Origin: an uncultured Pedobacter sp.
GTDB lineage: Bacteria > Bacteroidota > Bacteroidia > Sphingobacteriales > Sphingobacteriaceae
NCBI RefSeq assembly: GCF_946480185.1
Contig: NZ_CAMLIG010000003.1
Coordinates: 255,851-319,850, forward strand
Length of the DNA: 64,000 bases
Direction: 5' to 3'
The notes under the pieces were generated by a model. It was not told the DNA's origin. It did no database searches and was given only the letters and a program-made list of their open reading frames with translations. The stretch's first letter is position 1; each line of letters begins with the position of its first letter. The position numbers and the translations under genes are program-made. Below, piece after piece: positions 43,896 through 52,308 of this stretch.

Positions 43896-45248
43896 ATGTT
43901 TAGCCGATTCAACAAATACCGTCCGTTTTATAAAAGCAACTTTTTGCTGGCTTACCCTGTGGTTATCTCACAGCTGGGCCACATGTTTACAATGGTTGCA
44001 GATAGCGTAATGGTTGGTCAGTTAGGCACTGTTCCACTGGCAGCTTGCGCATTGGGCAATAGCATATCCGGTATATTTTTAGTGAGTGGGATTGGAATTT
44101 CACAGGGAGTAACGCCCTTGGTAGCCCAGGAAAACGGAAAAAACAACAAATCTATTTGTGGCGAATATTTGGAGCAGGGTGTAATTATCAGTTTAGTAAC
44201 CGGCATTTTATTGTTTGCATTGGTTGCCATAATTGCGCAAAAGCTTTCAATTTTGGGTCAGCCAGAAGAAGTAGCAACCGCCACAAAAGATTTCTTAATC
44301 ATTATTGGCGCTTCCATTGTTCCGCTGATGATTTTTCAAAGTTTCCGGCAGTTTGCTGAAGGATTGGGCTACACCAAACAGGCTATGCACATCTCAATAA
44401 TGGGAAATTTGGTAAATATTGTTGTCAACTTTTTCCTGATTTACGGATGGCTTGGTTTTCCGGCGATGGGCTTATTTGGTGCGGGTGTGGGTACTTTTAT
44501 TTCACGTGTTTTTATGGCGGTAGCCATGGGATTTTTTGTAATAAAATCGAGCATTTTTACACCTTATTTAGCACAGTTTAAATTACATCAACCAGATTGG
44601 TATAAACTGAAAAAAATCGCGAAACTGGGTTTTTCAATCGCTTTGCAATATTTCTTTGAAGTTGGGGCTTTCTCCGGCGCTGCAATTATGGTGGGCTGGA
44701 TTGGCGCAACACAACTTGCCGCACACCAGATTGCCATAAATTTAGCGGCATTTACTTACATGGGTGCAAGTGGAATTGGCGTAGCGGCAACCATTAAAGC
44801 CGGAAACGCTTTGGGCAAAAAAGATTTTAAGGAAATTAAACTTTCGGCAATCAGCTCGTACCATTTGGTGATTTTTTACATGTGCCTAACGGCGCTTATA
44901 TTTTTAATGTGTAGCCGTTTGCTACCCTGGCTTTACATCAGAAATGAAAACGTAATTTCAATTGCATCGCAATTGTTGGTTATAGCCGCTTTTTTCCAGA
45001 TTTCTGACGGGATACAAGTTGTAGGCGCTGGGATTTTAAGAGGTTTGTCTGATGTGAAAATCCCAACCATTATCACCTTAATTGCTTATTGGGTAATTGG
45101 ATTGCCATTAGGATATATATTAGGTTTTACATTTAAAATGGGAGCTATGGGAATATGGATTGCATTATCTTTTGCTTTAACCCTTGCCGCTGTTTTATTG
45201 TATTTCCGGTTTAAAAATATGGTGAACAAACTAAATACCGCAGTTTAA
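43896..45248 (+). CDS. MATE-family multidrug efflux transporter
   Basis: 450 residues with twelve predicted membrane helices in two repeated bundles. ATG 43896 is preferred to a TTG two codons upstream. Conserved MATE features: QLGHMFTMVADSVMVGQLGT at the N-terminus and GAAIMVGWIGATQLAAHQIAINL in the second half, both with the family's Asp/Gly/Pro pattern. Exports cationic compounds or small metabolites using Na+ or H+ gradients. Starts about 70 bases after the GNAT gene; possible read-through. Confidence 0.93.
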   Translation: MFSRFNKYRPFYKSNFLLAYPVVISQLGHMFTMVADSVMVGQLGTVPLAACALGNSISGIFLVSGIGISQGVTPLVAQENGKNNKSICGEYLEQGVIISLVTGILLFALVAIIAQKLSILGQPEEVATATKDFLIIIGASIVPLMIFQSFRQFAEGLGYTKQAMHISIMGNLVNIVVNFFLIYGWLGFPAMGLFGAGVGTFISRVFMAVAMGFFVIKSSIFTPYLAQFKLHQPDWYKLKKIAKLGFSIALQYFFEVGAFSGAAIMVGWIGATQLAAHQIAINLAAFTYMGASGIGVAATIKAGNALGKKDFKEIKLSAISSYHLVIFYMCLTALIFLMCSRLLPWLYIRNENVISIASQLLVIAAFFQISDGIQVVGAGILRGLSDVKIPTIITLIAYWVIGLPLGYILGFTFKMGAMGIWIALSFALTLAAVLLYFRFKNMVNKLNTAV

Positions 45249-45279
45249 AACTTTTATAGTACCAATTGGTTTTTAAAAG

Positions 45280-45651
45280 ATGGAAAACAGAGATTTTAAA
45301 ATTAAGCAACTACGGCCAGAAATTGATTTCGGTGAAATTCCACAGCCTTTAGAACAGTTTCAAGAAGTATTACGGCAAGTGTTAAAACTCCAAAATGATA
45401 TTTTAGTTCAGCTTTCGGTACATTTTTTAGCCAACAAATACAAAGGTTTCGCTATGCGGGATGAAACCATTAAAAAAGAACTGTTCTATCAAAGCCTCAA
45501 AAAAGACATTCCTTTTAAAAAAGAATTAATTGGGATGGTAACCGGATTATTTACCGGTATTGAAATGGATTTTTATTTACAGAACCAGCAAGAAATCAAT
45601 AAACGTTTGGTAGAGTTTATTTATAAAAGAGTAGTTGCACAAATTATTTAG
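45280..45651 (+). CDS. Conserved-looking hypothetical protein
   Basis: 123 residues with helical, charged composition (RPEIDFGEIPQPLEQFQEVLRQVLK, LIGMVTGLFTGIEMDFYLQN). No signal peptide or membrane helix. No family recognised. It begins 31 bases after the MATE gene and its stop overlaps the end of the convergent MacB-type permease gene by 8 bases, which leaves no room for a terminator. The frame is not a shadow of another gene and has normal amino-acid use. Confidence 0.65.
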   Translation: MENRDFKIKQLRPEIDFGEIPQPLEQFQEVLRQVLKLQNDILVQLSVHFLANKYKGFAMRDETIKKELFYQSLKKDIPFKKELIGMVTGLFTGIEMDFYLQNQQEINKRLVEFIYKRVVAQII

Positions 45652-46891
45652 ATCTTATGGCTTCCACCGGATCCAACCTTGCTGCAGAAAAAGCAGGCCA
45701 AAAGCCAGATATTACGCCAATAATTACAGATATACTTATTCCTCTAACAATATTGGCAGTGTCTAAAACAATTTTCACATCAAAGCCGTAAGTGGCAACC
45801 AAGGTCCCCAGATAAACAATTGCCAAACCTATTAAACCGCCAATAATGCAAAGGGCAATAGCTTCAAACAAAAATTGCATCAAAATAAAATAGTTTTTAG
45901 CACCCAAAGATTTTTGGATGCCTATAATATTGGTGCGTTCTTTTACAGAAACAAACATAATGTTGGCAATGCCAAAACCGCCTACCAAAATAGAAAAGCC
46001 ACCAATAATCCAACCGGCAACATCAACAATTCCAAAAAGCTGATCTAACTGACCTGACAAAATAGTGGTTTTATTGAGTGCAAAATTATCATCATCAACC
46101 GGCCTAATTCTGCGTATGGAGCGCATTAAACCCCTAAGTTGGCTTTCCATATCAGAAATATTAGAATTTTCTTTCCCTCTCACCGTAATTTGCGGCCCGT
46201 ACCTATCACTTTGCACATCCACCAAGTTTCTGGCAAAATTTAACGGAATCAATAAAGTGTTATCTGCCGAAACACCCAACAAATCCTCCCCTTCTCGCAC
46301 AAAAACACCAATAACAGTTACATTACGACCCAGTACTTTTACCGCCTTCCCAATCGCAGTTTGATTAGGGAAAAGTCCATCTGCCAAACTTGCGCCTATT
46401 AAACAAACTGGAGCGCCACTTTTAGATTCATTATCGGTAAAATATCTCCCTTCAGACAAATCAAAGTTCGCAGTTTTATTATAATCGTTTGACGCAGCAG
46501 TAATTTTTGCCCCTTCAATGCTGTTATTTTGGTATTTTAAAGTTCTATCAGATAAATTAATTTGGTAAGAAACACCTTCTGCATTGGTAACCCGCTCTTT
46601 CAAAGCCTCGTAATCTCGCAAACTAGGTTGCGGACGCTGCATATATTTCCACCAAGGATAGTCACCAAAACCGCCCCAAGGCCATTTTTGGATATAAATT
46701 GTTTTGCTCCCAAGCTTATCCACACTGGTCTGCAAATTCCCTCTAAACGTATCAACGGCCGCAAAAACAGTAATAATTGTAAAAATGCCTATGGTAATGC
46801 CTAATAACGACAAAAAAGTACGTGTTCTGTTTTGCCTAAGCGCATCAAAAGCAAAAATGAAGCTTTCACGAAAGAGTTTTAAAAATAGCAT
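45644..46891 (-). CDS. MacB-type ABC transporter permease (FtsX-like)
   Basis: 415 residues: N-terminal helix with the LGITIGIF motif, a large periplasmic MacB-type domain (about 45-280) and three C-terminal helices of the FtsX domain (ISVIIGVISGFWPAFSAARLDPVEAIRSK). These permeases work with a separate ATPase and an outer-membrane channel to move lipoproteins, peptides or drugs. The ATPase gene at 51109-51831 is a candidate partner although 4.2 kb away; LolD-type at 26601 is another. The gene-free repeat stretch lies upstream. Confidence 0.92.
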   Translation of the reverse strand: MLFLKLFRESFIFAFDALRQNRTRTFLSLLGITIGIFTIITVFAAVDTFRGNLQTSVDKLGSKTIYIQKWPWGGFGDYPWWKYMQRPQPSLRDYEALKERVTNAEGVSYQINLSDRTLKYQNNSIEGAKITAASNDYNKTANFDLSEGRYFTDNESKSGAPVCLIGASLADGLFPNQTAIGKAVKVLGRNVTVIGVFVREGEDLLGVSADNTLLIPLNFARNLVDVQSDRYGPQITVRGKENSNISDMESQLRGLMRSIRRIRPVDDDNFALNKTTILSGQLDQLFGIVDVAGWIIGGFSILVGGFGIANIMFVSVKERTNIIGIQKSLGAKNYFILMQFLFEAIALCIIGGLIGLAIVYLGTLVATYGFDVKIVLDTANIVRGISISVIIGVISGFWPAFSAARLDPVEAIRSK

Positions 46892-46979
46892 ATTAGTTGT
46901 TTGACGCAGTTTTGGAAAGATAGTTACAATATCCGTAATTATTTTTCAACTGAAAAAGATTTAGCTGTTACCCTTTAAA

Positions 46980-47073
46980 ATTTGGGCATTCCCAGCAGAA
47001 AAAGCCGGTCACGCTTTCCGCTCATACGGCACAGGCATTAGGCACAGGCCGGTATCCGCTACAATCGTTAATG
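46980..47073. repeat. Degenerate copy of a Bacteroidota intergenic repeat (candidate)
   Basis: A stretch with TTTGGGCATTCCC, CGGTCACGCTTTCCGCT and GGTATCCGCTACAATCGTTA. I recall related words (GGGCTTTCCGCT... ...CCGCTACAATC...) as dispersed non-coding repeats in Sphingobacteriaceae and relatives, so this is probably a decayed member. Sits in the 451-base gene-free region 46892-47342, which otherwise holds no protein-like frame. Confidence 0.5.
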
Positions 47074-47163
47074 CAAAATCATTTGGGCAAATAAAAAACT
47101 TCTCCTGAATAATTGACACGTGGCCTTAAGCTTTTTGCCTTTAACCTTTTCCCTACCCAGCTA

Positions 47164-47190
47164 GGTGTTCTCTGCGTCCTCTGCGGTTAA
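47164..47190. repeat. CTCTGCG-word repeat (AGAGGACGCAGAG on the other strand)
   Basis: GGTGTTCTCTGCGTCCTC followed by TGCGGTTAA. Its reverse complement, with the words CCGCAGAGGACGCAGAG, resembles a short repeat I remember in intergenic DNA of many bacterial phyla. Within the same gene-free stretch as the repeat at 46980. Confidence 0.45.
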
Positions 47191-47311
47191 AAAAACATTC
47201 TTTCCATGATTCATTTCTGTGTACTTCGTTGCTCATAAAAAACGAATTCCCACAAAAGAGTCACCTAAATAGCAACATAACAACTAATTAAATATTTGAA
47301 GATTTTTTTCT

Positions 47312-47319
47312 TAAATTTG
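47312..47319 (+). promoter_or_regulatory. Bacteroidota -7 promoter element before queA
   Basis: TAAATTTG, a full TAnnTTTG match 24 bases before the queA ATG. Confidence 0.5.
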
Positions 47320-47342
47320 CGCTCCAAATTATTGTTTAAAAT

Positions 47343-48392
47343 ATGAAGTTATCACAATTTAAATTCAATTTACCAGAGTCTCTTATAGCCCACCATCCTT
47401 CCGAAAGCCGCGACGAATCGCGTTTAATGGTTTTAGACAGAAAAACAGGTAAAATAGAGCATAAGATTTTTAAAGACATTTTAGGTTATTTTGAAGAGAA
47501 AGATGTACTCATTTTAAACAATACCAAAGTTTTTCCTGCTCGTTTATACGGAAATAAAGAAAAAACTGGGGCTACCATTGAAGTATTTTTGTTAAGAGAG
47601 CTGAATAAAGAGCTTCGTTTATGGGATGTTTTGGTAGATCCAGCTCGTAAAATCAGAGTAGGTAACAAACTATATTTTGGCGATGACGACTTATTAGTTG
47701 CCGAAGTAGTGGACAACACAACCTCAAGAGGCCGTACCATCCGTTTCCTTTTTGACGGAACAGATGAAGAGTTCAGACAGAATATCGAAATTTTGGGCGA
47801 AACTCCGCTTCCAAAATACATTAAACGCAAACCAACAGCAGAAGATAAAGAGCGCTACCAAACCATTTTCGCTAAAAACGAAGGCGCAGTTGCCGCCCCA
47901 ACCGCTGGTTTACACTTTAGTCGTGAGTTATTAAAAAGGCTAGAATTAAAAGGAGTTGATTTTGCTGAAGTAACTTTACACGTTGGCTTAGGTACTTTCC
48001 GCACAGTTGAAGTGGAAGACTTAACCAAACACAAAATGGATTCTGAGCAAATCATTATTGATGAAAAAGCGGCAAATATCGTAAATAAAGCAATTGAAGA
48101 AAAAAGGAGAGTTTGTGCAGTAGGTACAACAGCGATGAGAACTATTGAATCTGCTGTTTCTGCAAACCATACGTTAAAACCAATTAACGATTGGACTTCC
48201 AAATTCATTTTCCCTCCTTACGATTTCAGTATCGCCAATAGTATGATTACTAATTTTCATACCCCAGAATCAACTTTATTGATGATGATTGCAGCATTTG
48301 GCGGTTATGATTATGTGATGAAAGCTTATGAAGAAGCCGTGAAAGAAAAATACAGATTTTACAGCTACGGTGATGCCATGTTAATCATCTAA
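47343..48392 (+). CDS. queA: S-adenosylmethionine:tRNA ribosyltransferase-isomerase
   Basis: 349 residues, standard family length. Transfers the ribosyl part of SAM to preQ1 in tRNA to form epoxyqueuosine. Characteristic segments: [38 protein letters not shown] ([15 protein letters not shown]), [31 protein letters not shown] and [16 protein letters not shown]. Followed by a strong hairpin, with ispD starting 55 bases downstream. Confidence 0.97.
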   Translation: MKLSQFKFNLPESLIAHHPSESRDESRLMVLDRKTGKIEHKIFKDILGYFEEKDVLILNNTKVFPARLYGNKEKTGATIEVFLLRELNKELRLWDVLVDPARKIRVGNKLYFGDDDLLVAEVVDNTTSRGRTIRFLFDGTDEEFRQNIEILGETPLPKYIKRKPTAEDKERYQTIFAKNEGAVAAPTAGLHFSRELLKRLELKGVDFAEVTLHVGLGTFRTVEVEDLTKHKMDSEQIIIDEKAANIVNKAIEEKRRVCAVGTTAMRTIESAVSANHTLKPINDWTSKFIFPPYDFSIANSMITNFHTPESTLLMMIAAFGGYDYVMKAYEEAVKEKYRFYSYGDAMLII

Positions 48393-48401
48393 AAAGATAT
48401 G

Positions 48402-48428
48402 AAAAGACCGAAAATTTCGGTCTTTTTT
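48402..48428 (+). terminator. Terminator between queA and ispD
   Basis: AAAAGACCG/CGGTCTTTT stem with 7-base loop and a T-run, ending 19 bases before the ispD ATG. Confidence 0.85.
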
Positions 48429-48446
48429 GTTTTACTTCGCTTTTGT

Positions 48447-49130
48447 ATGAATACTCATTCTTTTTATGCAATTATAGTTGCCGGCGGTAGCGGAAGCAGA
48501 ATGAATAGCGATATCCCTAAACAGTTTTTAGAGCTGAACGGGAAACCTGTTTTAATGCATACGTTAGAAGCGTTTTATCAAAACGTAAATCAGCCTCATA
48601 TTATCTTAGTGCTGGCATCAGCAGATTTAAAACGCTGGGAAGCCCTAAAAAAGAAATACGATTTCAACGTACCTCACCAAATTGTTGCCGGCGGAGCAGA
48701 AAGGTTTTACTCTGTAAAAAACGGATTAGATTTAGTGACTAAAAAAAATGCGATAGTAGCCGTACATGATGCTGTACGCCCTTTAGTTTCTCAAAATACC
48801 ATAAATAATTGTTTTCAAACCGCTGTTGAAAAAGGAAATGCCATTGCTGCCGTACCCGCAAAAGACTCTATCCGGAAGCTAAAAAATGGAAAGTCAGAAG
48901 CTTTACAACGCAACGAAATTTATTTGGTACAAACTCCACAAACATTCCAAATTGAACAGTTAAACATTGCCTATCAACAAAATTTTGATTCTTTTTTTAC
49001 CGATGATGCTTCTGTAGTGGAAAAAGCAAATTATCCAATTAACTTAGAAAGAGGAGATGAATTTAATTTTAAAATTACTTTTAAAGAAGATTTAAAATTG
49101 GCAGAAACCATTTTAAAAATGAGAGATTAA
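48447..49130 (+). CDS. ispD: 2-C-methyl-D-erythritol 4-phosphate cytidylyltransferase
   Basis: 227 residues from MNTHSFYAIIVAGGSGSRM; frames reaching 48399 run through the terminator and are rejected. Nucleotide-binding VAGGSGSRMNSDIPKQF, catalytic Lys in this loop, VAVHDAVRPLV and TDDASVVE with the metal-binding Asp and Glu are intact. Third step of the MEP isoprenoid pathway (MEP to CDP-ME with CTP). Its stop TAA overlaps the stop of the convergent toxin gene on the palindromic TTAA. Confidence 0.95.
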   Translation: MNTHSFYAIIVAGGSGSRMNSDIPKQFLELNGKPVLMHTLEAFYQNVNQPHIILVLASADLKRWEALKKKYDFNVPHQIVAGGAERFYSVKNGLDLVTKKNAIVAVHDAVRPLVSQNTINNCFQTAVEKGNAIAAVPAKDSIRKLKNGKSEALQRNEIYLVQTPQTFQIEQLNIAYQQNFDSFFTDDASVVEKANYPINLERGDEFNFKITFKEDLKLAETILKMRD

Positions 49131-49459
49131 TAGCGCAGAATATCATTTAAAGTAGAAATTGCCAAACTAAGCTCTTTTTTATCTACTTTTCCAATTCGCT
49201 TTATCAAGCGGTCTTTAGCTATAGAGCGTATTTGAAATACCCTCAACTCTGAAATTTCTTGCAAACCATTAGTTTCATTAGGCAGGATTACGGGATTTCC
49301 CTGATAATTTTTGATTTTTGTAGTGAGTGGAGCAGTAATTACAACTTGCAAATATTGGTTAAGCATATTGCCACTTAAAATCACAACGGGGCGATAGCCG
49401 GCTTGTTCGCTCCCTTTGGTTGGATCTAAACTGACAGACCAAATTTCTCCCTGTTTCAA
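49127..49459 (-). CDS. PemK/MazF-family toxin
   Basis: 110 residues: MKQGEIWSVSLDPTKGSEQAGYRPVVILS is the MazF/PemK core, with the conserved Arg in GYRPVV, LTTKIKNY, and the C-terminal SELRVFQIRSIAKDRL. Such toxins are mRNA interferases cleaving at short sequences. Order is antitoxin first with a 4-base overlap (49456-49459). Ends convergently on ispD with four shared bases. Key residues look intact, so the toxin is probably functional. Confidence 0.93.
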   Translation of the reverse strand: MKQGEIWSVSLDPTKGSEQAGYRPVVILSGNMLNQYLQVVITAPLTTKIKNYQGNPVILPNETNGLQEISELRVFQIRSIAKDRLIKRIGKVDKKELSLAISTLNDILRY

Positions 49460-49689
49460 TCTTTCAGCTGTTTAAAATATTCTTGCATACCTTCCTCTGC
49501 CATCGTTAAGATATCTTCATCATCGTCAGCATTTTTATATGATTTGATGTACTCTACTTTATTAAGTTGATCCAAATATATTTCTAATGCTTTTTCAATC
49601 AGCTTATTTTTAGGAAGCTTTAATGCTTTTGCTTTATCAGAGAGCATTTTCATCAAATTATCAGGAAGTGTACTTGTGAACGTTGTCAT
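49456..49689 (-). CDS. Antitoxin of PemK/MazF module, ribbon-helix-helix type
   Basis: 77 residues: a short strand TFTSTLPDNL and helix MLSDKAKALKLPKNKLIEKALEIYL form a CopG/Arc-like ribbon-helix-helix, followed by an acidic toxin-binding tail (NADDDEDILTMAEEGMQEYF). The 4-base overlap with the toxin gene gives translational coupling. It should bind the palindrome at 49712-49741, which covers its promoter. Confidence 0.88.
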   Translation of the reverse strand: MTTFTSTLPDNLMKMLSDKAKALKLPKNKLIEKALEIYLDQLNKVEYIKSYKNADDDEDILTMAEEGMQEYFKQLKD

Positions 49690-49708
49690 AATCCTAGTAT
49701 TGTGTACA

Positions 49709-49741
49709 CAAATTTATGATTTATATTTATAAATCATAAAT
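49709..49741 (-). promoter_or_regulatory. Toxin-antitoxin operator palindrome overlapping -7 element
   Basis: ATTTATGATTTATA and its exact complement TATAAATCATAAAT (49712-49741) are 14-bp arms with a 2-base spacer. On the minus strand the promoter word TAAATTTG (49709-49716) overlaps the near arm. A further palindrome TGTGTACACA lies at 49701-49710. The start codon is 12 bases beyond. Strong candidate for autorepression by the antitoxin. Confidence 0.75.
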
Positions 49742-49747
49742 AAAAAA

Positions 49748-49772
49748 AGCAAAATACCCTTGGTATTTTGCT
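49748..49772. terminator. Hairpin between the 49-residue membrane gene and the TA module
   Basis: AGCAAAATACC/GGTATTTTGCT, 11-bp stem with 3-base loop, A-run before. It would terminate the small membrane gene and insulate the TA promoter. Confidence 0.7.
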
Positions 49773-49799
49773 CTCTTATGTGCTGTTTAATTAATTAAA

Positions 49800-49949
49800 C
49801 TAAGCGCCTCTTATTACTCTTAATAATATTGCAATAATTGCAATAACTAAAAGTATGTGGATTAAGTTTCCTCCAAAAGGAGACACAAATGCACCCAAGA
49901 CCCAGATGATAATTAAAACAACTGCAATTAAATAAAGTAAGTTTCCCAT
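49800..49949 (-). CDS. Lmo0937-family small membrane protein
   Basis: 49 residues starting MGNLLYLIAVVLIIIWVL, two hydrophobic helices (about 3-20 and 29-45) with GAFVSPFGGN between them and ending LLRVIRGA. This pattern matches the short Lmo0937-family membrane proteins. ATG is at 49947-49949 and stop TAG at 49800-49802. The function is unknown; such proteins are often stress induced. Confidence 0.82.
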   Translation of the reverse strand: MGNLLYLIAVVLIIIWVLGAFVSPFGGNLIHILLVIAIIAILLRVIRGA

Positions 49950-50100
49950 GATTAGTTTTGTTTTATAAAGTTTAACAATGATGTATATGTTTAAACTTAT
50001 CTAAAAGCAGACCAATTACCAAAACAGTGGCAAAACAGCTTTATCTGGTGTTAAACCGCAACCAAAACCACCTCAGTTGTACATAATTTAATACAAAAAA

Positions 50101-50131
50101 AAAGAGACTCCTATTTTTTGAGTCTCTTTTT
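50101..50131. terminator. Terminator after DUF2795 gene
   Basis: AAAGAGACTC/GAGTCTCTTT, 10-bp stem with a 9-base loop, T-run on both sides. Confidence 0.85.
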
Positions 50132-50132
50132 G

Positions 50133-50354
50133 CTAGTATTCGTCTTCGTTAAAGAAGAAGTCATCCTTAGTTGGATAATCTGGCCAAATTTCTTCAATGT
50201 TTTCATAAGGCTCACCGTCATCTTCTAATGCTTGCAGGTTTTCTATCACTTCTACCGGTGCACCAGAACGAATTCCGTAATCAATTAACTCATCTTTGGT
50301 AGCTGGCCAAGGCGCATCTTCTAAGTGAGATGCTAATTCTAGTGTCCAATACAT
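50133..50354 (-). CDS. DUF2795-domain protein
   Basis: 73 residues: MYWTLELASHLEDAPWPATKDELIDY with the alternating hydrophobic pattern and PATKDEL motif seen in DUF2795, a small helical domain, then an acidic tail ending FFFNEDEY. No known activity. A TAGTTTTG -7 word lies at 50384-50391 on the minus strand, and a strong terminator follows immediately, so it is monocistronic. Confidence 0.82.
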   Translation of the reverse strand: MYWTLELASHLEDAPWPATKDELIDYGIRSGAPVEVIENLQALEDDGEPYENIEEIWPDYPTKDDFFFNEDEY

Positions 50355-50383
50355 ATTCGTAGAATTTTTATTTTAATGTTTTG

Positions 50384-50391
50384 CAAAACTA
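50384..50391 (-). promoter_or_regulatory. Bacteroidota -7 promoter element before DUF2795 gene
   Basis: Minus strand TAGTTTTG, a TAnnTTTG match, 30 bases before the ATG. Confidence 0.5.
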
Positions 50392-50432
50392 AATTAAAAT
50401 TTAAGAGTTACTAAAAAAGTTTTCAACAATTT

Positions 50433-50981
50433 CTAAATCCTCGGAATCCAGATATTCTCCTCACTTTTATTATTGAAAACCACCTTTCTGCTTAACGTAA
50501 AAAGATAGTCGGAAAGACGATTTAAATAGATAATTACCTTTTCATCTACAAACTCTGATTCGGCCAAATGTACCGACAATCTTTCCGCTCTTCTGCAAAC
50601 ACACCTTGCCAAATGGCAGTAAGATGCCGTGGTATTTCCTCCGGGTAAAATAAAATGCTTTAACGGCGGTAAAAATGTATTCATCTCGTCCATCTGCTTT
50701 TCTAGCAACTCAATATCCGTATCTAATAAATCAGGGATTTTCATTCGTGATTTTTCCGGATCTGATGCCAATGTAGAACCTATTGTAAACAACCGGTCCT
50801 GAATTTCTTTCAGAATATCTTTATCCTCCGATAAAATATCTTGGTCTCTTATTAACCCAATGTATGAATTCAGCTCGTCAACAGTACCGTAACTCTCTAT
50901 TCGTAAATGGTGTTTTGGCACTCTGGTTCCTCCTATTAAAGAAGTGTATCCTTTATCGCCTGTTTTGGTGTATATTTTCAT
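50433..50981 (-). CDS. Cob(I)alamin adenosyltransferase, PduO type
   Basis: 182 residues. N-terminal ATP loop TKTGDKGYTSLIGG, then ESYGTVDELNSYIGL and CRRAERLSV with the conserved Arg are characteristic of the PduO-type corrinoid adenosyltransferase, a five-helix bundle trimer. It adenosylates cob(I)alamin (or cob(I)yrinic acid diamide) to make the coenzyme. It links functionally to the B12 uptake operon at 13.6-16.4 kb. No riboswitch precedes it. Confidence 0.93.
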   Translation of the reverse strand: MKIYTKTGDKGYTSLIGGTRVPKHHLRIESYGTVDELNSYIGLIRDQDILSEDKDILKEIQDRLFTIGSTLASDPEKSRMKIPDLLDTDIELLEKQMDEMNTFLPPLKHFILPGGNTTASYCHLARCVCRRAERLSVHLAESEFVDEKVIIYLNRLSDYLFTLSRKVVFNNKSEENIWIPRI

Positions 50982-51060
50982 AAAATTATTTGACTTAAAA
51001 TTTCGCTCTGCACAGATTGGCTACAATGCTAACAAGATAATCCAAAAATTGTTCAACAAA

Positions 51061-51090
51061 AAAGGGCAAGTTAAAAAACTCACCCTTTTT
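51061..51090 (-). terminator. Terminator after ABC ATPase
   Basis: AAAGGG.AAGTT and AACT.ACCCTTT pair with one or two mismatches over a short A-loop; T-rich on both sides. Confidence 0.6.
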
Positions 51091-51108
51091 CACTGAAAAA
51101 CTAAAATC

Positions 51109-51831
51109 TTATAATTCTTGCATTTTAGAATGTACCGTTTTAATATCAGGGTTTTGGTAATCCTCCTCAATCAAACCATCTCGCATACGCACAATCCGGT
51201 GGGCGTGTTGGGCAATATCTTCCTCGTGAGTAACAATAATAATGGTATTTCCTTTAGCGTGGATATCCTCAATTAATCCCATAATTTCTATAGACGTTTT
51301 GGTATCCAAGTTCCCGGTTGGTTCATCGGCCAAAATGATGGAGGGATTATTAATCAGAGCTCTCGCCACAGCTACTCTTTGTCTTTGCCCGCCTGAGAGT
51401 TCATTGGGTTTGTGGTGTACCCTGTTTCCCAAGCCTACATTTTCTAAAGCCTGTATAGATCTTATATCACGTTCTTTCTTTTTAATACCTGCATAAATCA
51501 AAGGTAAAGCCACATTGTCTTGCGCTGATGAACGAGGCAGAAGATTAAATGTTTGAAAAACAAAGCCAATTTCCTTATTTCTAACATTAGCCAACTCGCT
51601 GTCGGTCATCTGGCTAACATTAATTCCGTTTAGGATGTATTCGCCTTTGGTTGGTGTATCTAAGCAACCCAATAAATTCATCAAAGTAGATTTCCCAGAA
51701 CCCGAAGGTCCCATTAAAGCAACAAACTCTCCTTTGTTTATGGTTAAACTCACAGATTTTAGCGCATGAATAACCTCAGCACCAATAACGTACTTACGGC
51801 CCAAATCTGTAATGGTAATTAATGGTTGCAT
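51109..51831 (-). CDS. ABC transporter ATP-binding protein, MacB type
   Basis: 240 residues. Walker [11 protein letters not shown]-loop FQTFNLLPR, signature [15 protein letters not shown], Walker [13 protein letters not shown], and switch His in VTHEED. Close in style to MacB/LolD-type ATPases that pair with FtsX-like permeases, such as the gene at 45644-46891 (inference only). Preceded by gatC 55 bases upstream on the same strand. Confidence 0.93.
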   Translation of the reverse strand: MQPLITITDLGRKYVIGAEVIHALKSVSLTINKGEFVALMGPSGSGKSTLMNLLGCLDTPTKGEYILNGINVSQMTDSELANVRNKEIGFVFQTFNLLPRSSAQDNVALPLIYAGIKKKERDIRSIQALENVGLGNRVHHKPNELSGGQRQRVAVARALINNPSIILADEPTGNLDTKTSIEIMGLIEDIHAKGNTIIIVTHEEDIAQHAHRIVRMRDGLIEEDYQNPDIKTVHSKMQEL

Positions 51832-51886
51832 GTTTTCTTTTCTATTCAGACCATCCCGGGGTGCTTTTGTTACGCAAACAAAGAAA

Positions 51887-52177
51887 TTATTTTTGAATCA
51901 CTTTTGAAACTTTGATGTATTCCTCGTTTTTCAAAGGCGCATTCTTTAACGCTTCTTCACGGGTCAATTCCTGAATTACTACATCTGGGCGTAACACATT
52001 CACCGCTTCGTTCATGTATATCAATGGTTTCACGCCAGAAGTATCCAACTCGTTTAACTTCTCCATGAAACTTAAAATCTCACTCAACTCTTCAATTGAT
52101 CTTTCTTTTTCAACCTCGGTTAATTCTAAACGAGCCAAATGCGCTATCTTATCAACCGTTTCTTTATCTATTTTCAT
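51887..52177 (-). CDS. gatC: Asp-tRNA(Asn)/Glu-tRNA(Gln) amidotransferase subunit C
   Basis: 96 residues, normal for Gat[47 protein letters not shown], and the final [18 protein letters not shown]. It stabilises GatA in the GatCAB complex, which converts Glu-tRNA(Gln) or Asp-tRNA(Asn) to the amide forms. gatA and gatB are not in this window, so the genes are dispersed, as is common in this phylum. Confidence 0.95.
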   Translation of the reverse strand: MKIDKETVDKIAHLARLELTEVEKERSIEELSEILSFMEKLNELDTSGVKPLIYMNEAVNVLRPDVVIQELTREEALKNAPLKNEEYIKVSKVIQK

Positions 52178-52190
52178 TTTGTTATGTTTT

Positions 52191-52300
52191 AGAGTCGGAA
52201 GTCCGCTGTCCGCGGAGATAGACTCTTATTTTCAATATTCTTTTTTACCACAAAATAAGTTTGCGCCCAACTGCGGACTACTAACCGCCGTCTGCGGACT
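52191..52300. repeat. GTCCGC/CTGCGGACT word cluster with nested hairpin
   Basis: AGAGTC...GACTCT (52191-52226) encloses TCCGC-N5-GCGGA. Beyond it CTGCGGACT occurs at 52271 and 52292. These words resemble the repeat at 63808-63981 (GTCCGTTGTCCGCAG), suggesting a shared family of intergenic repeats. Lies between plsC and gatC. Confidence 0.6.
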
Positions 52301-52308
52301 TAACCGGC

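Noticed and set aside
47855..48208. Minus-strand frame of 117 codons inside queA
   Set aside because: Antisense shadow of a well-conserved enzyme, with no recognisable family.
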